Assembly (NCBI GenBank): GCA_963682025.1
Contig: OY821520.1
Location: forward strand, 138,392,738-138,456,737
Direction: 5' to 3'
DNA: 64,000 nt
Origin: Cordilura impudica
Taxonomy: Eukaryota; Arthropoda; Insecta; Diptera; Scathophagidae
The notes under the pieces are model-generated. The model saw only the letters and a program-made list of their open reading frames with translations, did no database searches and was not told the DNA's origin. Of the stretch, positions 11,421 through 23,607 are shown one piece after another. The position numbers and the translations under genes were made by a program. Every line of letters starts with the position of its first letter. Within the stretch, counting starts at the first letter, position 1.

Positions 11421-12180
11421 CAGCACAACTTGAAAAATGAAAATCTAAAAATAAAACAGTAAACTCACAAGGAAAGCAACTTATTGATATGTGTACTGAT
11501 AACAACTTGTTAATATTGAATGGAAGAACTAAAGGCGATGAAGAAGGTTCTCTGACATATCTTAGCTCCACGGGAGTCCGTCAATGGCATATGTGCTATT
11601 TCAAAAGATATTTTACAATACACAGAGGATTTTACTATCGCAAATCACATTTGGTCAGATCACATGCCAATAAGGTCTGGATTCCAGGTAGTAAATATGT
11701 ATGATAAAATTAAGAAATTGAACTTAATCTCTAAATTATATTGGAAGGATAATACAAATGATGAGTATCAGCGAAAATTGGATGTCAATTTAGAAAGATT
11801 AAGTTTAGTATACGTAGAAGCAAGCCTCACAATGTCATGTGATATAATAAAGAAGTCTTCACCAAGTCATATAAACAAAGCCGAGTTTTTAACTAAAAGA
11901 TATTTGGTATAACTACAAATGTAACGCTGCCAGAAAAAAATCTTTCAAATTTTTAAATAATTTTAGAAAAACAAAATGTCTACAAGATAAAGATAATTAT
12001 CTAAAAACTCCAAAATAATATAAACACATATGCAAAGAAAGCAAACCCATATACTTCCAACAGCTGGAAAATGGCATAAATAACATAGAAGATAGCAAAC
12101 AGTGGTGGAGAATTGCAAAGAAAATTCGAAACCATAACTATAAAATTTGTTCATTTGTATCTGCTGTATCTTTTAAAACT
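11420..12180 (+). pseudogene. LINE endonuclease/linker remnant
   Basis: From 11465 the frames give GKQLIDMCTDNNLLILNGR then a shifted VIDMCYISKDIL and FTIANHIWSDHMPI, which is the C-terminal half of an APE-type LINE endonuclease (SDHMPI is the SDH motif, about 11650-11672). Downstream pieces (YWKDNTNDEYQRKL, then a KQWWRIAKKIR segment near 12090-12130) are the region between endonuclease and RT. Frameshifts are frequent and the RT is missing: the copy ends where the hAT fragment begins. The RT scraps at 15.0 and 16.2 kb may be from the same family. Confidence 0.65.
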
Positions 12181-13476
12181 TATTTTGATGGTTGGTCCCA
12201 TGTATATGTTACTCGATTCAAATTGCAGTTTCAAGTGCAACGAAAATTATTCCAAGTGAAATTGAATTTCTCGTTTCAGAAACATATAATTGGTTTTCCA
12301 AATCTGCGTTAAGGCAAAATCACTACAGAATCGTATTGGCAGCTATAAATAATGGCTTGCAGCCGAATAAAATAGTCAGGGCGTGCTATACAAGATGGCT
12401 GTCCACTGAAGTGGCTATCAAGCGTTTAGTGGAGCAATGGTTGGAGTTAAAAACTCATTTTGAAATTGCGAAAGCTACTGAAGTGTGCCACAAAGCAAAA
12501 GTTTTAGTCTCTCTTTTTAATGATATAAATTTGGCCTATTTGCAATTTTTAAAACCTGTGTTATCCGACGTTCAGCGAGTTAATAAATTGTTCGAAAGCA
12601 ACGAAGCAGATCCAACAAAACTTTTTTCCGAATTGGTCTTTTTAATTTCTAATCTAATCTAATCTAAAAATTCTTTGAATGTAATTAAACCGAATATATT
12701 TGATAGCTTTAATAATGAGAAATGTAATTTTACTGTAGATTATATTACAACAATTGAATTGCAATGGAAGAAAATTTCTACATATCCGTGGCAAAAATTA
12801 AATTCAACAGTAGAATTTTGGATAGAAGTAAAGCAGTTTAAAGATGCGCTAAATGAAAACCCGTTTAAGAACCTTGTTGATTTCGTTTTTTACTTTTTTA
12901 CTTCTACCACTAAGTAATGCAGAAATTGAAAGGAGTTTTTCTGTTATGAATGCAATAAAAAAAAGCAAAGAAACAAGCTAAACTTGCTGATGTTAAATTC
13001 CCTTATAACTATTCGATATGGACTAAAAAGACTTGATAAATGTTGTCATAACTTCACGATTTCCGACGATCTCATAAAGCTAGGAAGCTCTCGTAATATA
13101 TACGACACCGTTCAGACTTCTGACGACAAAAATTTTGATTTTGAAATCTAAAACAGCGATTATGCAGAAAAAACACTGTATACCTTCTTTTTGTTTTTTT
13201 ATTTAAAGTTTTTGAGAATTACTTGTGCTTTTAGAAATGGAATACTAAGCATTTTAAGTATACTTTAACTTATATATGTTATTTTATGAATTTTTGTTTT
13301 ATAATTTATACACTTTACGAAAATTCTAAGTCTGATACGTCTCCTGACAATAAAAAAATTTATTTAATAAGAAAACAAAATCTAGCTCTTTTTAGCTTTA
13401 TTTTTTTTATTTTAGCTTTTTCTAGCTATTTTTTTCAGAATCTAGCTACAACTTCCAAAAATTTGTGGCAACACTG
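12181..13476 (+). mobile_element. 5'-truncated hAT element remnant
   Basis: The right end is a hAT-type terminus (reverse complement CAGTGTTGCCACAAATTTTT, ending at 13476). Coding remnants start abruptly at about 12185 and no left terminus or 8-bp duplication could be found, so the left part is deleted or replaced at the junction with the LINE fragment. Confidence 0.65.
12192..13150 (+). pseudogene. hAT transposase C-terminal half, frameshifted
   Basis: The frame at 12192-12662 gives CICYSIQIAVSSATKIIP.., SETYNWFSKSALRQNHY.. and IVRACYTRWLSTEVAIKRLVEQW, the core of a hAT transposase. A shift near 12660 leads to 12675-12917 and another near 12905 leads to the dimerisation domain LSNAEIERSFSVMNAIKKK (about 12910-12970) and NSLITIRYGLKRLDKC. 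The N-terminal zinc finger and the first catalytic segment are absent. Confidence 0.75.
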
Positions 13477-13564
13477 ACTAACACATACATAAAATTATAC
13501 ATATGCAATGTGTGTGTTTATTAAATTTGTTAATGCATTATGCACATGTGTTTGTTAGTTTGTT

Positions 13565-13602
13565 ATCTTCATTTATTTATTTATTTATTTATTTATTTAT
13601 TA
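13565..13602. repeat. (TTTA)n microsatellite, probable tail of the minus-strand LINE
   Basis: About nine TTTA units. It lies just downstream (minus strand) of the LINE frame ending at 13676, so it reads as the (TAAA)n 3' tail of that element. Confidence 0.6.
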
Positions 13603-14560
13603 TTATTAATCTATGGAATTAATCCTTACAGACTATTTAAAAAAACATTTAACAATGAATGAAAAATTAAAAAATTTAATTTAATGTGTTCAAATAAATT
13701 ATTATATTACTTTTTATGACATTTGTATTTGAAAAAAAATCTATAAATCTATAAAGCTTATTAAATTCAGAACACATTCGTCTAAGCGGATCACCGTTTG
13801 CATAATTTGATCTATAAAACTGGACAGTTAAAGGTGAGAAGAAACGTGTTGGCCGTTGGGGGATGTTAAATGAAATATTGTTGATCAGAAAACCAGAACA
13901 AACATCGCCATTAATTATGTTCAAAAGAAACGAAACGTTTAGCATAGATCTGCGGCTTTTTAAGGTTGGCAGCTTAACAAGGGCGAGTCTGCTGTTATAT
14001 GACGGAAGATTTAATTGGTTAAAATTTAAGCTGCGAAGACAGAATAGTAGGAATTGTTTTTGCACCGATTCAATGCTATCAATATGAGTTTGATAGATAG
14101 GGTCCCATATAATAGATGCATATTCCAAAATCGGTCTCACAAGTGACGTGTATAGTGTTTTTGTTACATACGGATCGTTGAACTCTTTAGACCAACGTTT
14201 TATAAAACCAAGAACTCCTCTGGCTTTGTTTACCGTAATTGTAATATGAAGAACGAAACTAAGTTTTGAATCTAATAAGACACCAAGATCTAAGAAGTTA
14301 TCAACTTTTTCCAATTGAAAGCCTCCCAACACGTAATTTACAGATATTGGTCTTTTTCGAACAAAACGCATATATTTGCACTTTTTAAGATTGAGCTCCA
14401 TTAAATTTAAAATACACCATGAGTGAAACGAATCCAAATCATTTTGAAGATAAGTGTGGTCGGAATATTGGTTATAACTCATAAAGACTTTTACATCGTC
14501 AGCATACATCAGGATATTTGAAAACTGAATAACCTGTGGCAAATTCACAATAATAATAAA
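13565..14560 (-). pseudogene. 5'-truncated non-LTR retrotransposon (RT fingers missing)
   Basis: An open minus-strand frame from 14548 to 13676 encodes 290 residues, starting just before ILMYADDVKVF (YADD, the RT active-site motif C). It continues through the thumb region (LDLGVLLDSKLSF) and the C-terminal block TKTLYTSLVRPILEYASIIW. The RT domain upstream of YADD, the endonuclease and ORF1 are gone, so this is a classic 5'-truncated LINE insertion with a (TAAA)n tail. It belongs to the jockey/CR1-like group by its C-terminal motif. The frame is still open, so the insertion is not very old. Confidence 0.8.
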
Positions 14561-14998
14561 CCAAAAAAGGATTGGTTTGTAAATTGGCTAAGATGAGAAA
14601 TAAAGTTGCCTAGAAATTGCACACGAAATTCGAGCGCTGGAATCTGCCAGTTTAATCATTAAAGTTTTCATACGATCTTTTTTAACTATGCTCAGTTTTG
14701 AAATAAAAAGGTAAAATAATCATGGATTGTTAAGTCGGTTAATTTCACTAGCCCAAAAAATGTTTTTAGACAGAACCTGTTTAAGAGTGTTTGTGAGGTA
14801 GTCTATCTTGGTTGAAATTATATAAGTTTTGTACATGTAGTCCATATGTATGTAGGTTCAGGCTATAAAAGTAATTATCCTCTGCATTTGTTTCCAGTGT
14901 TAAAGCGTAATTTGGGGTGAAGTCCGGCAGTCTCAAAATTTTTTTTATAAAAAATCTTCGTAGTTTGTCAACTTTAAAAGTCTTTGAGAAGTCTCTAT

Positions 14999-15367
14999 TT
15001 AGATGACAATGATATGCTTTCCAAAAAACATTTTTGGCGTCAGTATCACACCAAGGTAATATTCATTTACTATTCTCACTTCTTGCCCTTTGTACTTCCA
15101 GCACTCTTGTCTAGATAATATTCTACCTTTTCTGAATACTAGCATTTCCGATTTTGTTAAATTTACCTGCATATCCCTTTGGTTGCAGTACGTTACCAAT
15201 TTATTTCTCATTTGTTGCATTACACTGATGTCATCTGCAAACAGTACAATATCATCTGCATATAACAACAAGCATATATTTGTTTCACAAATTATTATTC
15301 CACCACCTAGGTGTTCATATAAATCATTTAGTATATCTAAATGAAAAGTAGTGGTGATAATAAACAT
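14999..15367 (-). pseudogene. LINE RT fragment, copy 1
   Basis: The minus-strand frame encodes TFHLDILNDLY.., LLLYADDIVLFADDISV (RT motif C), VNLTKSEMLVFRKG and WKYKGQEVRIV..YYLGVILTP. This is only the YADD-to-thumb part of a LINE RT. It is inside the tandem duplication and is repeated nearly identically at 16198-16587. Confidence 0.8.
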
Positions 15368-16197
15368 CCCTGCTTTACACCTGAATATGTTTCAAAACTT
15401 TCGGATAATTGCGTTTATAACGCCGGCTGTGTTAAAAAAGTATTTCTCTTTAATAGAAAAATAATGCATATTTTCAGATACAATTCAATCCTTTAAAAAA
15501 AAACATCTTTATTTCTATCACAAAAAACAATAAATAAGAAATTATTAACATACTGGTCAAACAAAGAAAGGCAGTTAATTTTAAATTTAAATGGTATTAT
15601 AATTTAAAGGTTAAGAATCGGCAACTGTATTGAAATGGTAACCGTACCTAACATTGTTCAAAATAAAATTAATATTGAGTTTAACACATACATAAGTGAA
15701 GAGTATCAAAAATTCAAATAATTTTTTCAAAAAGAAATGAATTTGTTTTCTTCATTCACAATAATAATTGTGTTGAATTGAAAAATTATTTTGAGCATAA
15801 CACAAAAAAAATTGTGAATTGTCTAAAATTGAAAAAAGAAAATATAAAATTTCCCTGAATTTGCATTCGAATTTCGAGGGCTGGAATCTGTTAGTTATAC
15901 ATTAAAAAACTAAAATGATTTTCGTAATCTTATATACGATAACAAAAACAAAACGGTACTTATTTTTAACAATAAAAAACTGTTTAAGAGTGTTTGTGAG
16001 GTAGTCTATCTTGTTTGAATTTATACAAGTTTTGTATATGTAGTCCATATGTAGGTTCAGGCTATAAAAGTAATTATCCTCTGCATTTGCTTCCAGTGTT
16101 AAAGCGTAATTTGGGGTGAAGTCCGGCAGTCCCAAAATTTTTTTTATAAAAAATCTTTGTAGTTTGTCAACTTTAAAAGTCTTTGAAAAGTCTCTAT

Positions 16198-16587
16198 TTA
16201 GATGACAATGATATGCTTTCCAAAAGACATTTTTGGCGTCAGTATCACACCAAGGTAATATTCATTTACTATTCTCACTTCTTGCCCTTTGTACTTCCAG
16301 CACTCTTGTCTAGATAATATTCTACCTTTTCTGAATACTAGCATTTCCGATTTTGTTAAATTTACCTGCATATCCCTTTGGTTGCAGTACGTTACCAATC
16401 TATTTCTCATTTGTTGCATTACACTGATGTCATCTGCAAACAGTACAATATCATCTGGATATAACAACAGGCGTATATTTGTTTCACAAATTATTATTCC
16501 ACCACCTAGGTGTCCATATAAATCATTTAGTATATCTAAATGAAAAGTAGTGGTGATAATAAACATCCCTGCTTTACACCTGAACAT
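16198..16587 (-). pseudogene. LINE RT fragment, copy 2
   Basis: Same fragment as at 14999-15367, differing by a handful of bases. Here motif C reads LLLYPDDIVLF: the Ala of YADD has become Pro. The duplication postdates the decay of the LINE, since both copies have the same end points. Confidence 0.8.
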
Positions 16588-17206
16588 GTTTCAAAACTTT
16601 CGGATAATTTCGTTTATAACGCCGGCTGTGTTAAAAAAGTATTTCTCTTTAATAGAAAAATAGTGCAATTTTTCAGATAAAATTTAAACCTTTAAAAAAA
16701 AACATCTTTATTTCTATAACAAAAAACAATAAATAATAAATTATAAAAATACTGGTCAAACAAAGAAAGGCAGTTAACTTTAAATTTAAATGGTATTATA
16801 ATTTAAAGGTTAAGAATCGGCAACTGTATTTAATTGGTAACCGTACCTAACATTGTTCAAAATAAAATTAACATTGAGTTTACATAAGTGAAGAGTATCA
16901 AAAATTCAAATAATTTTTTCAAAAAGAAATGAGTTTGTTTTCTTCATTCACAATAATAATTGTGTTGAATTGAAAAATTTTTTTGAGCATAACACAAAAA
17001 AAATTGAATTGTGAATTGTCTAAAATTGGATTTTTGATTTTTGAAATCATAGAAAGCAGTAGTGTTTTTTTCAAATAGAAAAAAAAATAAATTTCGAAAA
17101 ATTAAATTTCAAATTATATTAATTTAAATTCGATTGAAATTGAATACGAAAAGTCTCAAAGGAGCAACATTTTTTGAGTACGGGATAATTAATTTTCATT
17201 GGAAAT

Positions 17207-18664
17207 ATGGATAATGGATTACCTGGTTCGGTTGACCCGATATCTAACACAGTAAAATTTGTCACCAGATAAGGACAACCCGGCGGGTAACAATGTTACT
17301 GGTGAATTAATGTTACGAAGTGGAATTCCCACTCATCAAGAGAATAACCTCATGGATGTCGCCTCTAGTATTAGTGACAACGATGAAGATTTCAAGGAAA
17401 TCAGATCAAAGCGTCATAAAAGGAATGTAAAAGGGGAAAATATTGCTCCAATTCAGATTAAGAATGCTATAAAGGCAAATGTTGACGTTTCCAGTTTTGG
17501 GTCAACTGAAATCTCACAAAATCGTTTTGATATTTTTGGGATGCTGAATATAGAAGTAAATGATGGTCCATCTACAAGCAGACTAGCAGCTAAGAATGCA
17601 AACAAAAGCAAGAATGATGAGGAGAACTCTGGTAAGCCGGTTAGGAAAAAATTTTGTCCGCCAATTATTTTGCATAACGTTAATGTAAAGAAACTGGTTG
17701 ACCAATTAAATGAAAGAACGTCAAAAGTAGTATACAAAATTATTAATTCATCTAGAAATAAAAGTAAAATTTATTTCGAAGATTTGACAGCACATTTGGA
17801 AATGATGGAATTGTTAAGGGCCCAGAGTATAAAGTCTTACTCTTTTACTCCGTCAGAATTAAGAAGAGTAACAATTATTTTAAGGGGCTTGTACCATTTA
17901 ACTGAAGTGGCTGAAATTGAATCTGCCCTTAAAACTGAATTGCCAAATACAATTGAAAAGGTGAGTAAACTAGTCACGCAGTATTCTGCAAAAAATGATT
18001 ACGATACTGGTTTATTTATTGTTACTCTAGCACAAGGGAAGAAATTAAATGATGTGAGTAGATTACGTTATATTTTAAACCAATCTATTACTGACAATGT
18101 TTTAGGTGTCAGTCGTGGGGACATACAGCCCGATACTGTAATTCTATTTTTAAATGTGTGAAATGTACTTTGGAGCATGAACCTGGTAAATGTACCGTTA
18201 AAAAGGGAGAATCTTCTCCAACTTGTGTCAATTGTAACGAAAGCGGTCATGCTGCTAATTATAGCGGCTGCCCATCCTATAAAACCTATGTAAAAAATAA
18301 GAAAGAGTTACTTGACAAGGTTAAGAACAGAAGACAGACAATTAAGGATAATGTTAATTCTGCAATAAGTAGTAGTCAAGCGGTTAATGATAGAACCTCT
18401 TTCGCTAGTCTTTTTTATTCCGATAATAGTAATCAAACTGTACGTCATCAAGCTGTTAATAATCAAGCTGTTAATAATCAAAACCTACCCCCAATTGTGG
18501 CGGAATTCATAAAGCTCGGGGAATATTTTAGAGAGTATAAACCTCAATCGTTAGAATCCAAAATTTTGAATTTTCTTAATTCTTATAAATTAGTGCCATT
18601 AAGTTTGGCCAAGCAAGAATATGGCAATTTAATGAATGAAGTTATGTCCCATTATGGCCCGTAA
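17207..18664 (+). pseudogene. ORF1 (Gag-like, PRE_C2HC + zinc knuckles) of the 17-kb LINE
   Basis: The ATG at 17207 (MDNGLPGSVDP) is followed within 66 nt by a stop, and the frame continues one base shifted (17259-18161). The middle part (about 17690-18090) matches the domain before the zinc knuckles in jockey-type Gag proteins (LRRVTIILRGLYHLTEVAEIE). A second shift near 18105 leads to the knuckles: CQSWGHTARYC, CVKCTLEHEPGKC and CVNCNESGHAANYSGC (18105-18270). The C-terminal part ends at 18662-18664. ORF1 proteins bind the LINE RNA and chaperone its reverse transcription. Here two frameshifts inactivate it. Confidence 0.8.
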
Positions 18665-21548
18665 TAATTTAATATTTGTTACAATGAATGTAAGGTCGTT
18701 AGTCGAATTAAGTAGACGTATTGAATTAGTTAAGATTCTTAACTTTCATAAAGTTGATGTGTGTTTCTTACAGGAAACACGCTTTCGAGTAAACTCAAAA
18801 GTTACTTTTGATAATTATAATGTAATTAGAGATTATTCCAGTCTTGGTACTGCCATACTCATCAATAAGAGTATTAATTTTTCTTCTCTTAATATAACAA
18901 ATTTTAAATTTCCAAACAGTTTCATTGAATTAAATGTTTCCTTTGGGAGTCAAGTTAAAAAATTTATGTTGGGAAGTGTTACTTTCCAACTAATCTTCCA
19001 CGTAATGAATTCAGTTCTAGTCTTGATGCTATTAATAACTTTTCAATGGGTTACGATGGGGTATTTATTGGAGGGGATTTTAACTCCCGAAATACTCATT
19101 GGGGTGATTCTATAGACAATTTGAACGGACAAAGCTTCTTTGATTGGTTAAGCTATTCGAATAGTAATTTTACGAGACTGTGTGATGTAAATCCAACTTT
19201 TCCTGGGGGGCCATCTTTTCTGGATCATTTCCTGATCAGTACAGTTCTTATAGACTCGGTAAATCGTAATTTTCAGATAAATAGTCTACCGACTTTCTCT
19301 GATCACTACCCTTTAAAATTGGTGTTTAAATTTTCGGATTTTGATTTAATTATGTCTCCGCCGAAATTTTTTAAATCATTCGAAAATACCAACTGGGAAG
19401 AATTTCGTAATGATGTTAACCACGATATTTTAAGTATTTCTCCTCCAGTTGACAGAAACTTGAGTAATGAGGAAATTGATTTAAATATTTCACAGTTTAA
19501 TGATTATATTAGCGGAGAAGTGGATAGACACTCTAAGAAAATCGAGTTAAAAAACAAACGTTTTATAATCCCGGAAAATATAAAAAAACTTTTTAAAGTC
19601 AAATACCTCTGGCAAAAAGACCTAAAAAAAATTTTTCACAGGAACGGAAATAAATAGAAGCTCCGACGAGTATCGATTATTAAGCGGACAAATTCAACTT
19701 CTTAAAACAATAATTAAGGAACAGGTTGAAGTACATCAAGCAAGGGAGTTTAATAAGAGAATTGAGACAATTAAACCAGCCCAAAGGCCTTTAGGGAAGT
19801 TTTTAGTATTATTGGCAATAGAAAATCGAAAGGTTTTGAAAAACTTATTGTAAATGATAACGTTTACCATGATGATGTTGATAAGGTAGAGAAGTTCAAA
19901 CGTCATTTTTCAGATATTTATGAATTTACTGCTCCAGACTGTGCTAGTGTCGTAGAAGTTCCAAACACAGTGAACTCATACATAAATAGTTGTTCTGAAA
20001 CTGTTTGTCAATTTACGGGTTCTTATGGTGCATTAAACGCGTTGAACCTTAACCGTTTTACTAACTCATCAGAAGTTTTTGATATAATTAAGTCCATAAA
20101 TGCCAAAAGATCTGCAGGCTTAGATAATTTGTCAAATTTTCTAATTAAAGGGCTACCGTTTTCGGCAATAAAGTTTTTAGTCATTATTTTCAACAATTAC
20201 CTAAATAATGGTTACTTCCCCAAGGTCTGGAAAATGGCCAAAATTTACCCATTATTGAAAAAACCAAATGACTTTCAAATCAACAACTCCCGCCCAATAT
20301 CTATGTTATCAAACCTTGGAAAGTTATTTGAGAGGGTTATTAAGAAAAAGTTGGAGATTTCTTTAGCAATGGATTTACTACTCTCAATTCGGCTTCAAAC
20401 GTGGTCACTCGTCTGTGGATGCTTTGTTATATTTTCATAACGAAGTAATTTGTAATTTAAGGGATAAGCAATGTACTGTAGCCGTTTCGTTAGACATCGA
20501 AAAGGCGTTTGATCGAGCGTATCATTTAGGTATTATCTTTAAACTGATGAAGCTAAGATGTGACTCAGTCTTTGTAAAGTTATTTAAAAGCTATTTTGAG
20601 GATCGAACATTTTTGGTGGAAATGAACGACGTAAAATCGGATTTGGGGAGCATTTACTGTGGTGTTCCGCAAGGAGCCATTTTGGCGCCAATGTTATATA
20701 ACATTTTGGTTTATGACTTTCCCCATATAAGTAATGGTTCTAAAAGTATTTTATATGCGGACGACTCATTAATATATGCACACGACAGTAATCCTGAGAT
20801 CGCGTTAAGTAAGGTTCAAAGACACCTTTTGGTAATTGATAATTTTTACAAAGAGTGGGGTATAAAAATCAACACACAAAAATCAGAGGCTATTTGTTTT
20901 CGAAATGCTTCAGGAAAAGGTCCACGAAATGTAGTTAGACTAACTAAAACATTGAATCTCTCCTTACACGGTTCGGTTATTCCCTTTAAAGACCAAATAA
21001 AGTACCTTGGGGTAACTTTCAATAAACTATTTAAGTTTAACCAACATGGAAGGATTTCCAAAAGTAAGGGATTGCGTATTAAGGGCATGTTTATGAAGCT
21101 GCTTGTTAATAGACACTTGGGCCAGAGAGCCAAGCTTTTAATTTACAAAGTATGTATTCGTTCTGCGATGCTATCTGGATTTCCCATATGGTTTTCGATT
21201 TCTCCAACAGTAATGATGGAGTTGGAGATTTTAGAACGTAGCTGTTTGAGACTTTGTATTAACGCGAACTATGAAAGTTTAGTCAAAAGATTTTCAAATT
21301 CTGTTATTTATAGAAGAGCAGATGTAAAACCACTCTCTTCGTATGCTTTGGTCCAACTTGGTAATTTCATTAATCGGCTTGAAAATCACGAAAACAATTT
21401 AATTACAATCTGGATTTATTGGTCAAATAGTCTTTACATGTCCCCAATTGGAATTTTACATGAGGATTCTAACTCCTTTGATAACTCAAATGAATACCGT
21501 CTACCAGAGTTCTATTCTCATGCAATTACAGGCTCCAACAGGGGTTAA
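18654..21548 (+). pseudogene. ORF2 (APE endonuclease + RT) of the 17-kb LINE, frameshifted
   Basis: The ATG at 18654 overlaps the end of ORF1 by 11 nt, as in other jockey-type elements. Endonuclease motifs are visible: NVRSL, QETRF, then after a shift near 18980 GGDFNSRNTHWG and FSDHYPL (about 19300). Further shifts occur near 19650, 19800 and 20390. RT motifs follow: SAGLDNLSNFL, SRPISMLSNLGKLFERV, LDIEKAFDR (catalytic Asp, about 20495), GVPQGAILAPMLYN (about 20660-20705) and YADDS (about 20755). The last frame, 20415-21548, is open for 377 aa. Nicking and target-primed reverse transcription would be its roles. Confidence 0.85.
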
Positions 21549-22006
21549 AGTTTGTTTTCCTTTGTATATATGTTGTATTAGTTTAAGTCCTAGTTTTAAG
21601 TTAACCATAAGATCTACACTTGACTATCAACAGTCTTTGTAAACTTTTATTATATTTTGAGCAATATAATTTTAATGTTTATTCTTTGTTGTAAAACGTA
21701 ACCGTCCAGTTTAACTGAGCATGTAGCGTTATTTTAAATCATAATGTCTTAAATGTTTTAAGTTTTTTTGCATTCAATGTTATCTTTATACAGCTGCTTT
21801 TGTGATCTAAACTTTTAAGTCTCAATAAAAATTTAAATTAATTTAAAAAATTGTCTAAAATTGAAAAAAGAAAATATAAAATTTCCCTAAATTTGCATTC
21901 GAATTTCGAGGGCTGGAATCTGTTAGTTATACATTAAAAAACTAAAATGATTTTCGTAATCTTATATACGATAACAAAAATAAAACGGTACTTATTTTTA
22001 ACAATA

Positions 22007-23347
22007 AAAAACTGAGTAGGTACTCAGTTATGATTGTTCTTAAAACCTCACTTAGAACACAGAAATTTTTATAATTTAATATTTAGTTTGAGGTCCTTTT
22101 TTTAAATTTATTTTTACCAAATTTTGCATATTCTTCCTGTAGAGCTTTGATAAGATGGTTTTTGTTGTGAATTTCTCTTTCTCTTACCTTTTTTCTCAAA
22201 TGATCCCAGAGATTTTCGATGGGGTTAATGTCCGGAGACTGGGGAGGTGTTTCCATCCATTTTGGAGTATTATATAGAAGCCATAACTTCGTATTGGCTT
22301 CCGTATGTTTTGGGTCGTTGGTCTGGGTGAAGATATAATTTGGAGGTAGACCAATTTTTTGTACACTGGGGCTAAAATAGATCTTCAAAATGTCGATATA
22401 TTTTTTGTGATCTAATATTCAATCGATTATATACAAATCCCCGACACCACCAGCACTCTCATCTCCACACCAATGTTTAAAAGTGGAACATCTCTTAATT
22501 TTTCATTGGCCTTTCTCCACACTTTACACCTTCCGTCATTACCATACATGTTAAATTTGCTTTCGCTTGTGAAAATATCACCATTCCAGAACTCCATCGT
22601 CTAATTTTTATGGGTTTTAGCATACTCAAAGCGTTTTTTCTTGTTCGCCTTGCTTATGAATGGTTTCTTCCAGGCAACCTGACCGTGATAGTGTACATTG
22701 CAAACTGTATTTACCGAAATATTGGGACCAAAGTTTATATTTATCGTTTCCGTAAGTTTTTTAGGTTTTGTTTAATTTCCCCGAACTAAATAACGTTTTA
22801 GAGCTTCAGACACTAAATGTGGCAGCCCAGATCTGGGATCATATGTCAACTTTTTTTGTGTTTTTATATTTGTCAATAATTTTTTTACGGTGGAATATGG
22901 TCCCTTTACTATTTCTTCAATTTGTCTTATTGATTTTTTGGAAGTTTAAGATAATTGTAATATTTTTTCGGATTCGGTTACTCCCGAAATAGTTCTATCT
23001 GATTCAACGTATGTCACAAAACTGCTATTAATTGTATTTAAAAAGGTTGTTGTTTTAATTCCATTATGTTTTATTTTTTAAAAGTAGCGTTATTTTTCTC
23101 CAATAAGTAGTAAAATAATTACTAAGTACAAGTGAGCACTCACTTTTTGGAGCTAAAATTTTGTTTACTTTTTGTTTTTGTTTTAAAATTGAGAATACTG
23201 AAATTCTTTTTAAATATTAAAGTACAATATAAACATTGTAGAACATAAAAAATATAAAAAAAATTTTCGATACAATATAAATGTTTAATAAAAACATTCA
23301 TTTGAAAATTAAAGTTGGTTGTGAGCACTCAGTTTTTGGAGCGACTG
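22007..23347 (-). mobile_element. Tc1-like element C, left end clipped
   Basis: The right terminus, read as reverse complement from 23347, is CAGTCGCTCCAAAAACTGAG, with TA outside (23348-23349) and an inner repeat of GAGCACTCA.TTTTTGGAGC at about 23130-23152 (IR/DR layout). On the left only AAAAACTGAGTAGGTACTCA (from 22007) remains. The outer ~12 bp and the TA are lost where the element meets copy 3 of the tandem duplication at the shared octamer AAAAACTG. Confidence 0.75.
22083..22740 (-). pseudogene. Tc1 transposase of element C, decayed
   Basis: The open C-terminal frame 22388-22083 shows FTQTNDPKHTEANTKLWL (second catalytic Asp), PPQSPDINPIENLWDHLRKK (catalytic Glu in PIENLW) and the C-terminal tail. 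Upstream (22740-22400) the frames are broken but contain NGDIFTSESKFNMYGNDGRCKVWRK, where the expected SDESKFN reads TSESKFN, so the first catalytic Asp is lost. Confidence 0.8.
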
Positions 23348-23349
23348 TA

Positions 23350-23607
23350 TACATATACGTACATACCGTATATATACGTACATACATACATATTTATTTA
23401 AATAAATTTTAAAAATAAAAAACCAGTTCAACAAGGAAATCATGTAAGTAAATTTTTGTGTTAAATATAATTTTTTCATTAATTAAACAAAACATTCTTA
23501 TGAAGTTAAGTAACATTAATAGTATGGCGTGGCAGCGGAAAGGTGAGGCTAATAAGAAATCATAAATAGCATTCAAATTACTGATAGCGGTATTTAAAAT
23601 TGCTTAA
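23350..23607. other. Spacer with TACATA-type short repeats
   Basis: ATACGTACATAC-like simple repeats at about 23350-23395. Otherwise nothing recognised. Confidence 0.3.

Larger units (their letters stand above)
17029..21848 (+). mobile_element. Near full-length jockey-clade LINE with 15-bp target duplication
   Basis: AATTGTCTAAAATTG is present at 17014-17028 and again at 21849-21863, directly flanking the element. The same motif in the uninterrupted copy 1 of the tandem duplication (about 15817-15831) shows the empty site. The element has a 5' leader, an ORF1 with zinc knuckles, an ORF2 with endonuclease and RT, AATAAA near 21824 and a short A-rich 3' end. About six single-base frame changes make it inactive, yet the architecture is complete. 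Confidence 0.9.
14620..22014. repeat. Tandem duplication of a ~1.2 kb unit (three partial copies)
   Basis: Copy 1 is about 14620-15850, copy 2 about 15851-17028 continued at 21849-21884, and copy 3 (partial) about 21885-22014. Each starts with ATTCGAG.GCTGGAATCTG. Copies 1 and 2 share GTTTAAGAGTGTTTGTGAGG, the LINE RT scrap, and a tail around AATTGTCTAAAATTGAAAAA. Copy 3 repeats only the first ~130 bp and ends at AAAAACTG, where a Tc1 begins. The 4.8 kb LINE (17029-21848) splits copy 2. Confidence 0.85.

Noticed and set aside
13565..13602. (TTTA)n considered as a stand-alone microsatellite
   Set aside because: It sits exactly at the 3' end of a minus-strand LINE, so a tail is the simpler reading.
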